DNA of 64,000 nt, taken from CAVYPR01 sp963770505. Its GTDB lineage: Bacteria > Actinomycetota > Acidimicrobiia > Acidimicrobiales > RAAP-2. Position 1 is the stretch's first letter. Every line of letters starts with the position of its first letter. Positions 9,225-20,930 of this stretch are shown here, piece after piece. The notes under the pieces are model-generated. The model was given only the letters and a program-made list of their open reading frames with translations. It did no database searches and had not been told where the DNA came from. A program made the translations under genes and the position numbers. The stretch covers positions 248,001 to 312,000 of the forward strand of contig CAVYPR010000003.1 of NCBI GenBank assembly GCA_963770505.1. The letters are read 5' to 3'.

Positions 9225-9695
9225 ATGAGCGATCACACCATCTACGACTATGTCCCGCACCGAAGGACCCGGGCCAAGCTCGAGGGCACCACAGCGCCGG
9301 TGCACGTCGCCGAGCAGCTCCCGGCGGACAGCCCCACGGAGCGGTTCAACGCCTGGCTGGCGGTCCAGGTGACCAAGGGGGTGGGGACCATGTGGTGCGC
9401 CTACGCCTTCGCCGCCCTGGCCGCCGTCAGCCTGCCGTCGGCCATCAGCGCCCACAGCGTGGTCGTCCTGGTCTCGTGGATCTCCCAGACCTTCTTGCAG
9501 CTGGTGCTGCTCTCGGTGATCATCGTCGGGCAGAACGTGCTGGCGGCGGCGGCGGACAAGCGGGCCGACGCCACCTACAACGACGCCGACGCCGTCCTCC
9601 ACGAGTCGGTCAAGCTCCAAGAGCACCTCCTGGCCCAAGACCGCGTGCTCCAGGATCTCGCCGCCCGCCTGGCCGAACTCGGGGCCGCGGGGTAG
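9225..9695 (+). CDS. Small two-segment membrane protein, DUF1003-like
   Basis: 156 residues from ATG at 9225, with GGGAG upstream. Two predicted membrane segments (about 50-72 and 83-110) separated by a short loop, then a soluble, charged, helical tail (about 115-152) likely to form a coiled coil. The stretch WISQTFLQLVLLSVIIVGQN followed by AAADKRADATYNDADAVLHE resembles the DUF1003 group and similar actinobacterial small membrane proteins. Function not known. Divergent from the HhH-GPD gene and followed by the Rrf2 regulator on the same strand. Confidence 0.7.
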   Translation: MSDHTIYDYVPHRRTRAKLEGTTAPVHVAEQLPADSPTERFNAWLAVQVTKGVGTMWCAYAFAALAAVSLPSAISAHSVVVLVSWISQTFLQLVLLSVIIVGQNVLAAAADKRADATYNDADAVLHESVKLQEHLLAQDRVLQDLAARLAELGAAG

Positions 9696-9745
9696 CCCGC
9701 AGGCCCGTCCTCCGCGACCGAGCCTGTTCGGGGCAGAATCAACCC

Positions 9746-10198
9746 GTGCACATCCCGGCCAAGGTCGACTACGGGCTGCGGGCCCTCCTCTCTTTGGCCG
9801 CGGCCGGGGCGCCCTGCACGGCCGACTCGCTCGCCGCCGACCAGGGCCTGCCGCCGCGCTTTTTGGGGGCCATCCTGGCCGACCTCCGCCGGGCCGGCCT
9901 GGTGGCCAGCCAGCGAGGGGCCGACGGCGGCTACCGCCTGGCCCGCCCGCCGGCGGAGATCTACCTGGCCGAGGTGATCCGGGCCCTCGACGGCCCGCTG
10001 GCCGAGGTCCGCGGGTTCCGGCCCGAGGCCACCTCCTACGGCGGCGCCGCCGAGCACCTCCAGCAGGTGTGGGTGGCGGTGCGGGCGTCGCTGCGCGAGG
10101 TGCTCGAGCAGGTGAACCTGGACGACGTGGTCACGGGAAAGCTGCCCGACGCCGTCGTGCGCCTCACCACCGACCCCGACGCCTGGGAGCCGCACTGA
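9746..10198 (+). CDS. Rrf2 family transcriptional regulator lacking the cluster cysteines
   Basis: 150 residues from GTG at 9746. N-terminal winged helix with HIPAKVDYGLRALLSLA and a wing LVASQRGADGGYRLARPP typical of Rrf2 proteins, then the dimer helix. Only one Cys is visible, in the N-terminal half (GAPCTADS). The three closely spaced cysteines that hold Fe-S clusters in IscR and NsrR are absent, so it probably senses something else, as CymR does through a partner. CAGAAT lies 6 nt before the GTG. The acyl-CoA synthetase coding region follows directly and may be its target; that is inference from position. Confidence 0.85.
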   Translation: MHIPAKVDYGLRALLSLAAAGAPCTADSLAADQGLPPRFLGAILADLRRAGLVASQRGADGGYRLARPPAEIYLAEVIRALDGPLAEVRGFRPEATSYGGAAEHLQQVWVAVRASLREVLEQVNLDDVVTGKLPDAVVRLTTDPDAWEPH

Positions 10199-11784
10199 CC
10201 TCGGCCCGTCCGCCCGGCCCAGGCGGCCGTCGGCTGCGGGCCACCCTCCAGCACACCAGGCGAGCCGAGTACCTGCGGCCACAGGGCCCGTGGGACCGCG
10301 GCTCGCTTGACGCGCTGCTGAGCGCGCCGGTGGCGGCGGGGACCCACCGGGTGGTCGACGGCGACCGGCGGGTGGGTGGGGCCGAGCTGGCGTCGGCGGT
10401 TGACGGGCTGGCCGGGCGGCTGCGGCGGGCCGGAGTCCGGCGCGGCGACGGGGTGGCCTTCCAGCTCCCCAACGGGGCGGCCGCGGTCTGCCTGCTGCCG
10501 CGCCTGCTGGCGGCTGGGGGCGGTGGCCGTGCCGCTCAACCGCGTCGCCGGCCCCGCCGAGGTGGAGGCGTCGGTGGCCGCCGCCCGCCCGCGGCTGGTG
10601 CTGGGGGGCGAGGGCTCGCCGGCCGCCGCGCTCGACGGGGCGGTCGAGGTCCCCCCCGGCACGGACGGCTTCGGCGCGCTCCCCGACGGCCCGCCGGTCG
10701 GCCCGGACGGCTCGGCCGCCCGCCCAGCCGACCTGGCCGCGGTCATCTTCACCTCGGGGTCCACCGGCCGGCCCAAGGCGGTCCTGCACACCCAGCGCGG
10801 CCTGGCCTGGAAGGCGGTGACGATGGCGCGGGCCCACGGCCTGGTCCCCGGCGACGTGGTCCTCACCCCGGCCCCCCTGTCCCACGTGTCGGGGCTGCTC
10901 AACGGGGTGCTCCTCCCGGCGGCCCTCGGCACGGTCTCTGTTCTCATGGCCCGCTGGGACCCCGAACGGGCCGTGGAGCTGCTCCTCGGCGAGGGGGTCA
11001 CCGTCATGACCGGTCCCCCGACCTTCGTCGTGGGGCTGACGGGGGCACCCAACTTCGACCCCGGGCGCGTCTCGGCGCTCCGGCTGGTCTCGGTGGGCGG
11101 GGCGCCGGTGACCCCGGCCTTCGTGGAGGGGGCCTCGTGCCTGCTCGGCTGCCGGGTGAAGCGCACCTACGGCTCGAGCGAGGCGCCCATGGTGACGACC
11201 ACCTTCCCGTCGGACCCCGCCGAGCGGGCGTCGGGCACCGACGGGCGGTCGGTGGGCGGGGCGGAGCTGCGGGTGGTCGACCCTGCCGACGGCCGCCCCC
11301 GGCCGGCCGGGTCGCCCGGGGAGCTGTGGGTCCGCGGCCCCGAGCTGTTCGTCGGTTACGCCGACGAACAGGACAACGCCGGCCGCGTGGCCCGGGGCGG
11401 GTGGTTCCGGACCGGGGACCTGGCCACCGTGGACGGCGACGGCTGGCTGTGCGTGGTGGGCCGGCTGGACGACGTGATCATCCGGGGCGGGGAGAACGTC
11501 TCGGCCGTGGAGGTGGCGGGGGTCCTCGAGGCCCATCCCGACGTGGACCAGGCCGTCGCCGTCGCCTACCCCGACCCCCTCATGGGCGAGCGGGTGGCGG
11601 CGGTGGTGGTGGCCCCCGCCTCGTTCGACCTCGACGCCTGCCGGCGCTGGTTCTCGGCGCGGGGGTTGGCCCGCTACAAGACGCCCGAACGGCTGGTCCG
11701 CCTCCCGGCGCTGCCCACCTTGGCCTCGGGCAAGGTCGACCGGGCGGCCCTGGTGGCCCTGGTGGCCGGCCCTGAGCGGGTCCC

Positions 11785-14496
<2,712 letters not shown>

Positions 14497-14669
14497 GTGC
14501 CCACGCTAGCGGTGGCGGTGGCCGCCGACGTCCATCCGCGGCCCGGCGGGAGGGGCCGCCCCGGGCCCGCCACGGTCCCGCGCCGCGGCGGCGCCCGGGC
14601 CGGCCGGCCGTGGCCCGAGCCGCACGGTGCCCGGCCGGCCCAGGGCCCCGTAGTACACATGTCGGTGCG

Positions 14670-15150
14670 ATGCCCGACCCCTCCCACGCCCCTGAGCCGC
14701 TGACCGTCTACACCGACGGGTCGTGTCTGGGGAACCCCGGACCCGGCGGCTGGGCGTGGGCGGTCCCCGGGGGGCCGTTCGCCAGCGGGGCCGACCGGCG
14801 GACCACCAACCAGCGCATGGAGATCACGGCCGTCCTCGAGGCGCTGCGGGCGCTGTTGCCGGACGCCGGGCCGGCCGGCCTGGCGGTGGTCAGCGACTCG
14901 ACCTACGTCGTCAACTGCTTCCGGGACCGGTGGTGGGAGGGCTGGTTGCGGCGGGGGTGGACGAACTCGCAGGGCAAGCCGGTGGCCAACCGCGACCTGT
15001 GGGAGCCCCTGCTCGCCCTGGCCCTCGAGGCGGAGCGTGCCCGTCGGGTTCTCCTGGGTGAAGGGCCACTCGGGCGACCGGTGGAACGACCTGGTCGACG
15101 AGCTGGCGACCGCGGCCGCGGCGAACGGGGTCGGCGCCTCGGGGCCCTGA
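14670..15150 (+). pseudogene. rnhA: Ribonuclease HI, split by a +1 shift in a GGG run
   Basis: Degrades the RNA strand of RNA-DNA hybrids. From ATG at 14670 the first frame gives VYTDGSCLGNPGPGGWAWAV (first catalytic Asp), RMEITAVLEAL (Glu) and VVSDSTYVVNC (Asp). At 15046-15048 one extra G shifts the frame; beyond it the next frame gives FSWVKGHSGDRWNDLVDELA (active-site His and Asp) and ends with TGA at 15148. All catalytic residues are present once the base is removed, and the joined length, about 159 residues, is normal. Divergent from aceE. Confidence 0.88.
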
Positions 15151-15156
15151 GCCCTT

Positions 15157-15186
15157 TTGTCCGGTGGCGGGCTTCGACCGTACGAT
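15157..15186 (+). promoter_or_regulatory. Promoter of the SDR gene (TTGTCC, 18 bp, TACGAT), leaderless
   Basis: A -35-like TTGTCC at 15157-15162 and a -10 TACGAT at 15181-15186 are 18 bp apart. Six bases later comes the ATG at 15193, with no ribosome-binding site. This fits a transcript starting at the start codon and fixes the SDR start. Confidence 0.5.
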
Positions 15187-15192
15187 CGGGGC

Positions 15193-15954
15193 ATGGAGCT
15201 GAACGGGATCTCTGCCATCGTCACCGGAGGGGCCTCGGGGCTCGGGGCGGCCACGGCGCGGGCCCTGGGGGCCGAGGGCGTCCGGGTCACGGTCTTCGAC
15301 CGCAACGAGGAGGGGGCCAAGGCGGTCGCCGCCGAGATCGGGGGCACCCACCTGGGCGGCGACGTCACCGTGCCCGACGACTGCCAGCGGGCGGTGGACC
15401 TGGCGGCCGGGGCGGGGCCGCTGCGCGTCGCCGTCAACTGCGCCGGCACCGGCTGGGTGGGACGGGTGATCAACCGGGACGGGTCCCCCCACGACCTCCA
15501 GCCGTTCGAGTTCATCCAGCGGCTCAACGTGATCGGCACCTTCAACGTCATGACCAAGGCCGCCTCGGCGATCGCCCAGACCGAGCCCGTCGACGAGGGC
15601 GAGCGGGGGGTCATCGTGAACACCGCCTCGGTGGCCGCCTTCGACGGGCAGATCGGCCAGCTGGCCTACTCGGCGTCGAAGGGCGCGGTGGTCGGGATGA
15701 CGCTGCCGGCCGCCCGCGACCTGTCGGTGGTCGGCATCCGGGTGGTGGCCATCGCCCCGGGGCTGTTCGACACCCCGCTCCTGTCGATGCTCCCCGACGA
15801 GCAGCGCGATGCGCTGGGCCAGTCCGTCCTGTTCCCCAAGCGGTTGGGCAACCCGACGCAGTACGGTCGCCTGGTGGTGGAGATCGCCCGCAACAACTAC
15901 CTCAACGGCGAGGTCATCCGGCTCGACGGCGGGATCCGGATGCCGCCCAAGTGA
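15193..15954 (+). CDS. Short-chain dehydrogenase, 3-hydroxyacyl-CoA dehydrogenase type 2-like
   Basis: 253 residues. NAD(P)-binding TGGASGLGAATARALG, catalytic Ser in NTASVAAFDGQ and YSASKG (Tyr and Lys). The pattern GPLRVAVNCAGTGW, FIQRLNVIGTFNVMTKAA and VVAIAPGLFDTPLL resembles the HSD17B10-like group, which oxidises 3-hydroxyacyl-CoA (often short branched chains) with NAD. A FabG-type ketoreductase is the alternative. Start chosen from the promoter directly upstream. Followed after 7 bp by the aldo/keto reductase gene. Confidence 0.87.
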   Translation: MELNGISAIVTGGASGLGAATARALGAEGVRVTVFDRNEEGAKAVAAEIGGTHLGGDVTVPDDCQRAVDLAAGAGPLRVAVNCAGTGWVGRVINRDGSPHDLQPFEFIQRLNVIGTFNVMTKAASAIAQTEPVDEGERGVIVNTASVAAFDGQIGQLAYSASKGAVVGMTLPAARDLSVVGIRVVAIAPGLFDTPLLSMLPDEQRDALGQSVLFPKRLGNPTQYGRLVVEIARNNYLNGEVIRLDGGIRMPPK

Positions 15955-15961
15955 CCCCGCC

Positions 15962-16969
15962 TTGAAGTACGTCGAGGCCAGCGGCGTCCGGCTGTCGGCC
16001 CTGGGCCTGGGCACCTGGCAGTTCGGGTCCGGCGAGTGGGGCTACGGCACGGCCTACGCCGAGGACGTAGCGCCGCGGATCGTCACCCGCTCCCTCGACC
16101 TGGGGGTGACGCTCTTCGACACCGCCGAGGTCTACGCCTTCGGGCGGTCCGAGCGGATCCTCGGGAAGGCCCTGGGCGATCGGCGGGCCGACGCCTTCGT
16201 GGCCACCAAGCTCTTCCCGCTGCTGCCGGTCGACCCGGTGGTGGACCACCGGGCGCGGGCCAGCCTGCGCCGGCTCGGCATGGACGCCATCGACCTCTAC
16301 CAGGTGCACTGGCACAACCCGCTGGTGCCGGTGAAGGCGACCATGTCGGCGCTGGCCAAGCTCCAGCGCGAGGGGCTCGTCCGCCACGTCGGGGTGAGCA
16401 ACTTCTCGCTGGCCCACTGGCAGCAGGCCGACCGAGGCCTGGGCGCGCCGGTCCTGTCCAACCAGGTGAAGTACAGCCTGATCGACCGAGGCCCCGAGGC
16501 CGAGCTCCTTCCCTGGGCCCAGGCCAACGACCGCCTGGTCATCGCCTACAGCCCCCTCAGCCAGGGCCTGCTCTCGGGCCGCTACGACCCCGACCACCTC
16601 CCCGCCGGCTACCGCTCGGGGACCCCGGCCTTCCTCCCCGAGAACGTCCGCAAGCTGGCGCCGGTCCTCGACGTGCTCCGCCAGGTGGCCGACGCGCACG
16701 GGGCCACCTGCTCGCAGGTGGCCCTGGCGTGGCTCATCCGGCGACCCAACGTGGTGGTGATCCCCGGCGCCTCCTCGGTCGAGCAGGCCGAGGCCAACGC
16801 GGCGGCGGCCGACCTCGAGCTGACCGATGCGCAGGACGCGGCGCTCACCGCGGCGTCCGACGCCTTCGACCCGGTGCGGGGCGCGGCCGCCGTGCCGGCC
16901 CTCACCCGAGTGCGGGTCGAGCGGCTCTCGAACCGGGTGCGCAGGGCGGTGGAGGGGCTGAAGAAGTAG
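15962..16969 (+). CDS. Aldo/keto reductase
   Basis: 335 residues from a TTG at 15962, 7 bp after the SDR stop; the first residues KYVEASGVRLSALGLGTWQF are the usual family opening, so the TTG is favoured. TIM-barrel NADPH-dependent oxidoreductase with the tetrad Asp in LFDTAEVYAFG, the Tyr following it, Lys in FVATKLF and His in YQVHWHN. Cofactor-binding residues lie in VIPGASSVEQAEANAAA near the C terminus. Substrate unknown. Probably co-transcribed with the SDR. Confidence 0.88.
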   Translation: MKYVEASGVRLSALGLGTWQFGSGEWGYGTAYAEDVAPRIVTRSLDLGVTLFDTAEVYAFGRSERILGKALGDRRADAFVATKLFPLLPVDPVVDHRARASLRRLGMDAIDLYQVHWHNPLVPVKATMSALAKLQREGLVRHVGVSNFSLAHWQQADRGLGAPVLSNQVKYSLIDRGPEAELLPWAQANDRLVIAYSPLSQGLLSGRYDPDHLPAGYRSGTPAFLPENVRKLAPVLDVLRQVADAHGATCSQVALAWLIRRPNVVVIPGASSVEQAEANAAAADLELTDAQDAALTAASDAFDPVRGAAAVPALTRVRVERLSNRVRRAVEGLKK

Positions 16970-17112
16970 GGGCGCGAACCGCGAATTGCGCCAGTAGCCC
17001 CAGTAGGCTGGCCACGCCGTGCGCCCCGTCCGAGATCTCGCCAACTCCTCGCCGCTCCCCGGAGCGCCTGCCGGGCCGAGCCGGCTGACGCGCGGACGTT
17101 CGAGGAGGCAAG

Positions 17113-18543
17113 GTGACCACGACGGTTGAGCCGCAGTACGACGTCGTCGTCATCGGCGGCGGCCCCGGGGGCTACGCCACCGCCCTCTACGGCGCCGCCG
17201 CCGGGCTGCGCATCGCCGTGGTCGAGCGCGACAAGGTCGGCGGGACGTGCCTGCACCGCGGGTGCGTCCCGGCCAAGGAGTTCCTCGAGACCGCCGCCGT
17301 CTATCGCACGGTGGGCGCCGCCGCGGAGTTCGGCATCGAGGCGGGCCCCGGGGCCCCGACCGTCGACTTCGCCGTCAGCCAGGCCCGCAAGCAGGCGGTG
17401 GTCGACCAGCTGTTCAGGGGCCTCAGCGGGCTGCTCAAGGGAAGGCGGATCACGGTGGTGTCGGGCACGGGGACGCTTCTTCCCGGCCGGCGGGTGCGGG
17501 TGGTCGACGGCGACGACGCCGGGGCAGAGCTGGTCGGGCGCCACGTCGTGCTGGCCGCCGGCTCGGTGCCCCGCTCGCTGCCGGGGTTGGAGATCGACGG
17601 CCGCCTGGTGCTCACCTCCGACGAGTTCCTCGACCTCGATCGAGTGCCCCCCACGGTGGCCGTGGTCGGGGGCGGTGCCATCGGCTGCGAGTTCGCCTCG
17701 CTCCTCTCGGACCTCGGGTCGAGGGTGACCGTGCTCGAGGCGCTCGACGCCATCCTGCCCGGATGCGACGCCGAGGTGGCCGCGGTGGTCGCCCGCTCGT
17801 TCAAGAAGCGAGGCATCGAGATCCTCACCGGAGTGGAGGTGAAGGGCCACACCCCCCGGGAGGACGGGACCGGAACGTCCGTGCTGCTGGGCGACGGGCG
17901 CGAGGTCTCCGTCTCCGCGGTCGTGGTGTCGGTCGGCCGGCGGCCGCGCACCGAGGGACTGCTCTCGGGTGGGACGGAGGTGCTCCTCGACGAGCGGGGG
18001 TTCGTGGTGGCCAACGAGTTCCAGCAGACCCACGAGCAGTACGTGTGGGCCGTCGGCGACGTGGTCGCCGGCTCTCCTCAGCTCGCGCACGTCGGCTTCG
18101 CCGAAGCCATCGCCGTCGTGAAGGCCATCCTCGGCGAGCCGGTGGTGCCGGTCGACTACGACCGTGTGCCGTGGGCCATCTACTGCCACCCCGAGGTGGC
18201 GTTCGCGGGGATGACCGAAGCCCAGGCGCGGGCGGCCGGCATGGAGGTCGTCGCGGTGAAGGACCCCTTCGGCGGCAACAGCCGGGCCAGGATCATCGGG
18301 GACACCGAGGGACTGGTCAAGGTGGTGGCCGAGCGCCTTCCCGACGGGACCGCCGGACGGATCGTGGGCGTCCACATGGCCGGCCCGTGGGTGACCGAGC
18401 TCCTGGGTGCGGGGTACCTGGCGGTCAACTGGGAGGCGACGCCCGCAGAGGTGGCGCAGTACCTCCAACCCCACCCGTCGCTCTCCGAGGCCTTCGGTGA
18501 GGCAGTGCTGGCCCTGACCGGAAGGGGGCTCCACGTTGGCTGA
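17113..18543 (+). CDS. lpdA: Dihydrolipoamide dehydrogenase (E3)
   Basis: 476 residues from GTG at 17113, preceded by GAGGAG. FAD enzyme that reoxidises the lipoyl group of the 2-oxo acid dehydrogenase complexes and passes electrons to NAD. FAD-binding VVVIGGGPGGY, redox disulfide GGTCLHRGCVPAK (Cys46 and Cys51), NAD-binding VAVVGGGAIGCEFA, VWAVGDVV and the C-terminal active-site His in HPSLSEAF (HPT in most members). Overlaps the E2 gene by 8 bp, which makes a coupled E3-E2 unit beside lipB-lipA and 2.6 kb from aceE. Confidence 0.95.
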   Translation: MTTTVEPQYDVVVIGGGPGGYATALYGAAAGLRIAVVERDKVGGTCLHRGCVPAKEFLETAAVYRTVGAAAEFGIEAGPGAPTVDFAVSQARKQAVVDQLFRGLSGLLKGRRITVVSGTGTLLPGRRVRVVDGDDAGAELVGRHVVLAAGSVPRSLPGLEIDGRLVLTSDEFLDLDRVPPTVAVVGGGAIGCEFASLLSDLGSRVTVLEALDAILPGCDAEVAAVVARSFKKRGIEILTGVEVKGHTPREDGTGTSVLLGDGREVSVSAVVVSVGRRPRTEGLLSGGTEVLLDERGFVVANEFQQTHEQYVWAVGDVVAGSPQLAHVGFAEAIAVVKAILGEPVVPVDYDRVPWAIYCHPEVAFAGMTEAQARAAGMEVVAVKDPFGGNSRARIIGDTEGLVKVVAERLPDGTAGRIVGVHMAGPWVTELLGAGYLAVNWEATPAEVAQYLQPHPSLSEAFGEAVLALTGRGLHVG

Positions 18544-20263
18544 CGTCACGATGCCGCAGCTGGGTGAGACGGTGACCGAGGGAACCATCACCCGCTGGAT
18601 GAAGGCGGTTGGCGAGCAGGTGAACCGGGACGAGCCGCTCTTCGAGGTCTCGACCGACAAGGTGGACTCCGAGGTGCCGGCGCCGGCCTCCGGCACCCTC
18701 AGCGAGATCCTGGTGGGGGAGGGCGAAACCGTCGAGGTCGGCGCCAGGCTGGCCGTGATCACCGATGGTGTGGGTGGACAGATCCCTCCGCCCGCTCCGC
18801 CGCAAGCCGAGCCGCAGGCCGCTGCCCCGGCTCCCGCCCCGGCTCCCGCCCCAGCTCCCGCCCCAGCTCCCGCCCCAGTTCCCGCCCCGCCCCCCGAGCC
18901 GCCCCAGCAGGCCGCGCCACCACCACCGCCCGCGCCGCCCCAAGAAGCCGCGCCACCGCCGCCACCACCGGCCGCGCCGCCCCAGCAGGCCGCGCCATCG
19001 CCACCGCAGGCCCCTCCGCCGCCCGCGCCGACCGCCGCCGCGCCGGTTCCGCCTCCTCCGGCGGGGTTCACGGCCGAGCCGCTCGTCGTGCCGATCGCCA
19101 CCGGCGGGACGGCCGCCGGGACACGGGTGCTCTCACCGGTGGTGCGCAGGCTGATGGTCGAGAACGGCCTCAATCCGGCAGATGTGGTCGGCACCGGGAT
19201 CGGGGGGAGGATCACCAGAGAGGACGTCCTGGCGGTGATCGACGCCCGGCACACCCCGACGCCCGCCGCCCCGACCGCGCCGCCGGCGCCCCCCGCTGCC
19301 CCGCCCCCCGCGCCCGAGTTCGCGCCCGAGCCCGTCGCACCTCCGCCACCGGGGGCGAACGGCGCGCCTCCCCAGGCTGCCCCGGCCGAGCCGCCTCCCC
19401 CTGTCCCCGTCGCGCCCGCCGCCGTACCTCCGCCAGCGGCGGCAGAGAGCGCGCCTCTCCAGGCCGCCCCGGCTCCGCCGCCTCCCCCCGTCCCCGTTCC
19501 CGCCGCGCCATCGGGCCAGGGGGCCGGGTACTCCACGATCCGGCCGGCGGCCGGTGACCAAGTGGTCCCGTTCTCCAATATCCGGCGCAGGACGGCCGAG
19601 CACATGGTCCGTTCCAAGGCGACTTCGCCCCACGCCTTCATCGCCTACGAGGTCGACTTTGAGAACGTCGAGCGGGTTCGCCGCGCCGTCGGCGAGCGGT
19701 TCCGTGCCGAGGAGGGGTTCTCCCTCACCTACCTCCCCTTCGTGGCGCGGGCGACGGTCGACGCACTGCGGGACTTCCCCAACTTGAACGCCTCGGTGAC
19801 CGACGACGCCCTGGTAGTGCACCAGCGGGTGAACCTGGGCATCGCCGTGAACCTCGACCACGAGGGGCTGATCGTGCCGGTCGTGCACCGCACCGAGGAG
19901 ATCACGCTCCGGGGGGTGGCGCGACGCATCCGGGAGATCGCCGAACGGGCCCGTTCCCGTCAGCTCACGGCCGACGACGTCACCGGCGGGACCTTCTCGA
20001 TCACCAACGACGGGCCGTTCGGAACCCACTTCACGGTGCCGATCATCAACCAGCCACAGGTGGCGATCCTGGCCACCGACGGCGTCTCCCGCCGGCCGGT
20101 GGTCGTCACCCTGCCCGACGGCTCCGAGGCGATCGCCATCCACTCGATCGGGATCCTCGGGGTGAGCTGGGATCACCGCGCGGTGGACGGCGCCTATGTC
20201 TCATCGTTCCTCCGCCGCCTGTCCGAGGTGCTCGGCACGCGCGACTGGTCCGCCGAGCTCTAG
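18536..20263 (+). CDS. Dihydrolipoamide acyltransferase (E2) of the pyruvate dehydrogenase complex
   Basis: 575 residues from a TTG at 18536 that overlaps the E3 stop, with GGAAGGGGG upstream. One lipoyl domain (residues 1-78, lipoyl Lys42 in VSTDKVDSEV), a very long Pro/Ala-rich linker (about 80-185), the peripheral subunit-binding domain (about 196-232, RVLSPVVRRLMVENG and GTGIGGRITREDV), a second Pro/Ala linker (about 240-335) and the catalytic domain (about 339-575) ending in SWDHRAVDGAYVSSFL. The context (aceE, lpd, lipB-lipA) favours acetyl transfer. Actinobacterial databases often label such proteins SucB, so a 2-oxoglutarate or branched-chain role cannot be excluded from sequence alone. 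Confidence 0.92.
   Translation: MADVTMPQLGETVTEGTITRWMKAVGEQVNRDEPLFEVSTDKVDSEVPAPASGTLSEILVGEGETVEVGARLAVITDGVGGQIPPPAPPQAEPQAAAPAPAPAPAPAPAPAPAPVPAPPPEPPQQAAPPPPPAPPQEAAPPPPPPAAPPQQAAPSPPQAPPPPAPTAAAPVPPPPAGFTAEPLVVPIATGGTAAGTRVLSPVVRRLMVENGLNPADVVGTGIGGRITREDVLAVIDARHTPTPAAPTAPPAPPAAPPPAPEFAPEPVAPPPPGANGAPPQAAPAEPPPPVPVAPAAVPPPAAAESAPLQAAPAPPPPPVPVPAAPSGQGAGYSTIRPAAGDQVVPFSNIRRRTAEHMVRSKATSPHAFIAYEVDFENVERVRRAVGERFRAEEGFSLTYLPFVARATVDALRDFPNLNASVTDDALVVHQRVNLGIAVNLDHEGLIVPVVHRTEEITLRGVARRIREIAERARSRQLTADDVTGGTFSITNDGPFGTHFTVPIINQPQVAILATDGVSRRPVVVTLPDGSEAIAIHSIGILGVSWDHRAVDGAYVSSFLRRLSEVLGTRDWSAEL
18827..18886 (+). repeat. Five tandem 12-bp repeats in the E2 linker
   Basis: Unit CCGGCTCCCGCC and close variants (CCAGCTCCCGCC, CCAGTTCCCGCC) five times in a row, each coding Pro-Ala-Pro-Ala. 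Probably grown by slippage; it lengthens the mobile swinging arm of E2. Confidence 0.85.
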
Positions 20264-20274
20264 GCGGGCACGCA

Positions 20275-20930
20275 GTGCTACGGGTCCGCCGGCTGGGACG
20301 GGTTCCCTACCTCGAGGCATGGGCGGTCCAGCGGAGCGCTGGCCGAGCGGTCGGACGACGACTACCTGCTCGTCCTCGAGCACCCCCCCGTCTACACCTT
20401 GGGCGTGCGGGCCGACCCGGCCCACGTGCTGTCGACACCGTCGTCGGTCGGCGCCGAGCTGGTGCGGACCGACCGCGGCGGCGACGTGACCTACCACGGC
20501 CCGGGCCAGCTCGTCCTCTACCCGGTGGTGGACGTGGACGACAGCCCCGGCGCGGGGCCGGCCCACGTCCACCTCCTCGAGCAGCTGGTCATCGATGCGC
20601 TGTGCGGCCTGGGGGTCGGGCCGGCCCAGGGCGGCCTCGGGCGCCACCCCGCACATCCGGGCGTCTGGCTGGGGACCGTCGACGGCCGGCTCCGCAAGGT
20701 AGCGGCGGTGGGGGTGCGCACGCTACGCACCGGGCGACGACGCCGGACGCTGCACGGGATCGCCGTAAACGTCGACTGCGACGTGTCGATGTTCGGGCAC
20801 ATCGTGCCCTGCGGCCTCGACCTGCCGGTGACGTCGCTCGCCGCCGAGGGGCTAGCCATCTCCATGGATCAGCTCAGCGAGGCGCTCATCTCCGGTGCGC
20901 TCGTGGCGTGGGGCGGCCCCGGCCACGACC
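20275..20930 (+). pseudogene. lipB: Octanoyltransferase LipB portion, with a +1 shift near its N terminus; runs into LipA without a stop
   Basis: Transfers octanoyl from ACP to lipoyl domains. GTG at 20275 opens LRVRRLGRVPYLEAWAVQR; one extra base at about 20333-20336 shifts the frame, after which the next frame gives ALAERSDDDYLLVLEHPPVYT, GGDVTYHGPGQLVLYPVV, the catalytic Lys in RLRKVAAVGVRT and the catalytic Cys in GHIVPCGLDLPVTSL. The correct joint is QRALAERS. The last LipB-like residues are about 20918; the frame then continues unbroken into LipA. Lies 11 bp after the E2 gene, so lipoate attachment is co-expressed with its substrate. Confidence 0.85.

Noticed and set aside
18781..19540. 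Possible CRISPR-like or VNTR array in the E2 gene
   Set aside because: Repeats are short, without spacers, in frame, and code for a Pro/Ala linker.
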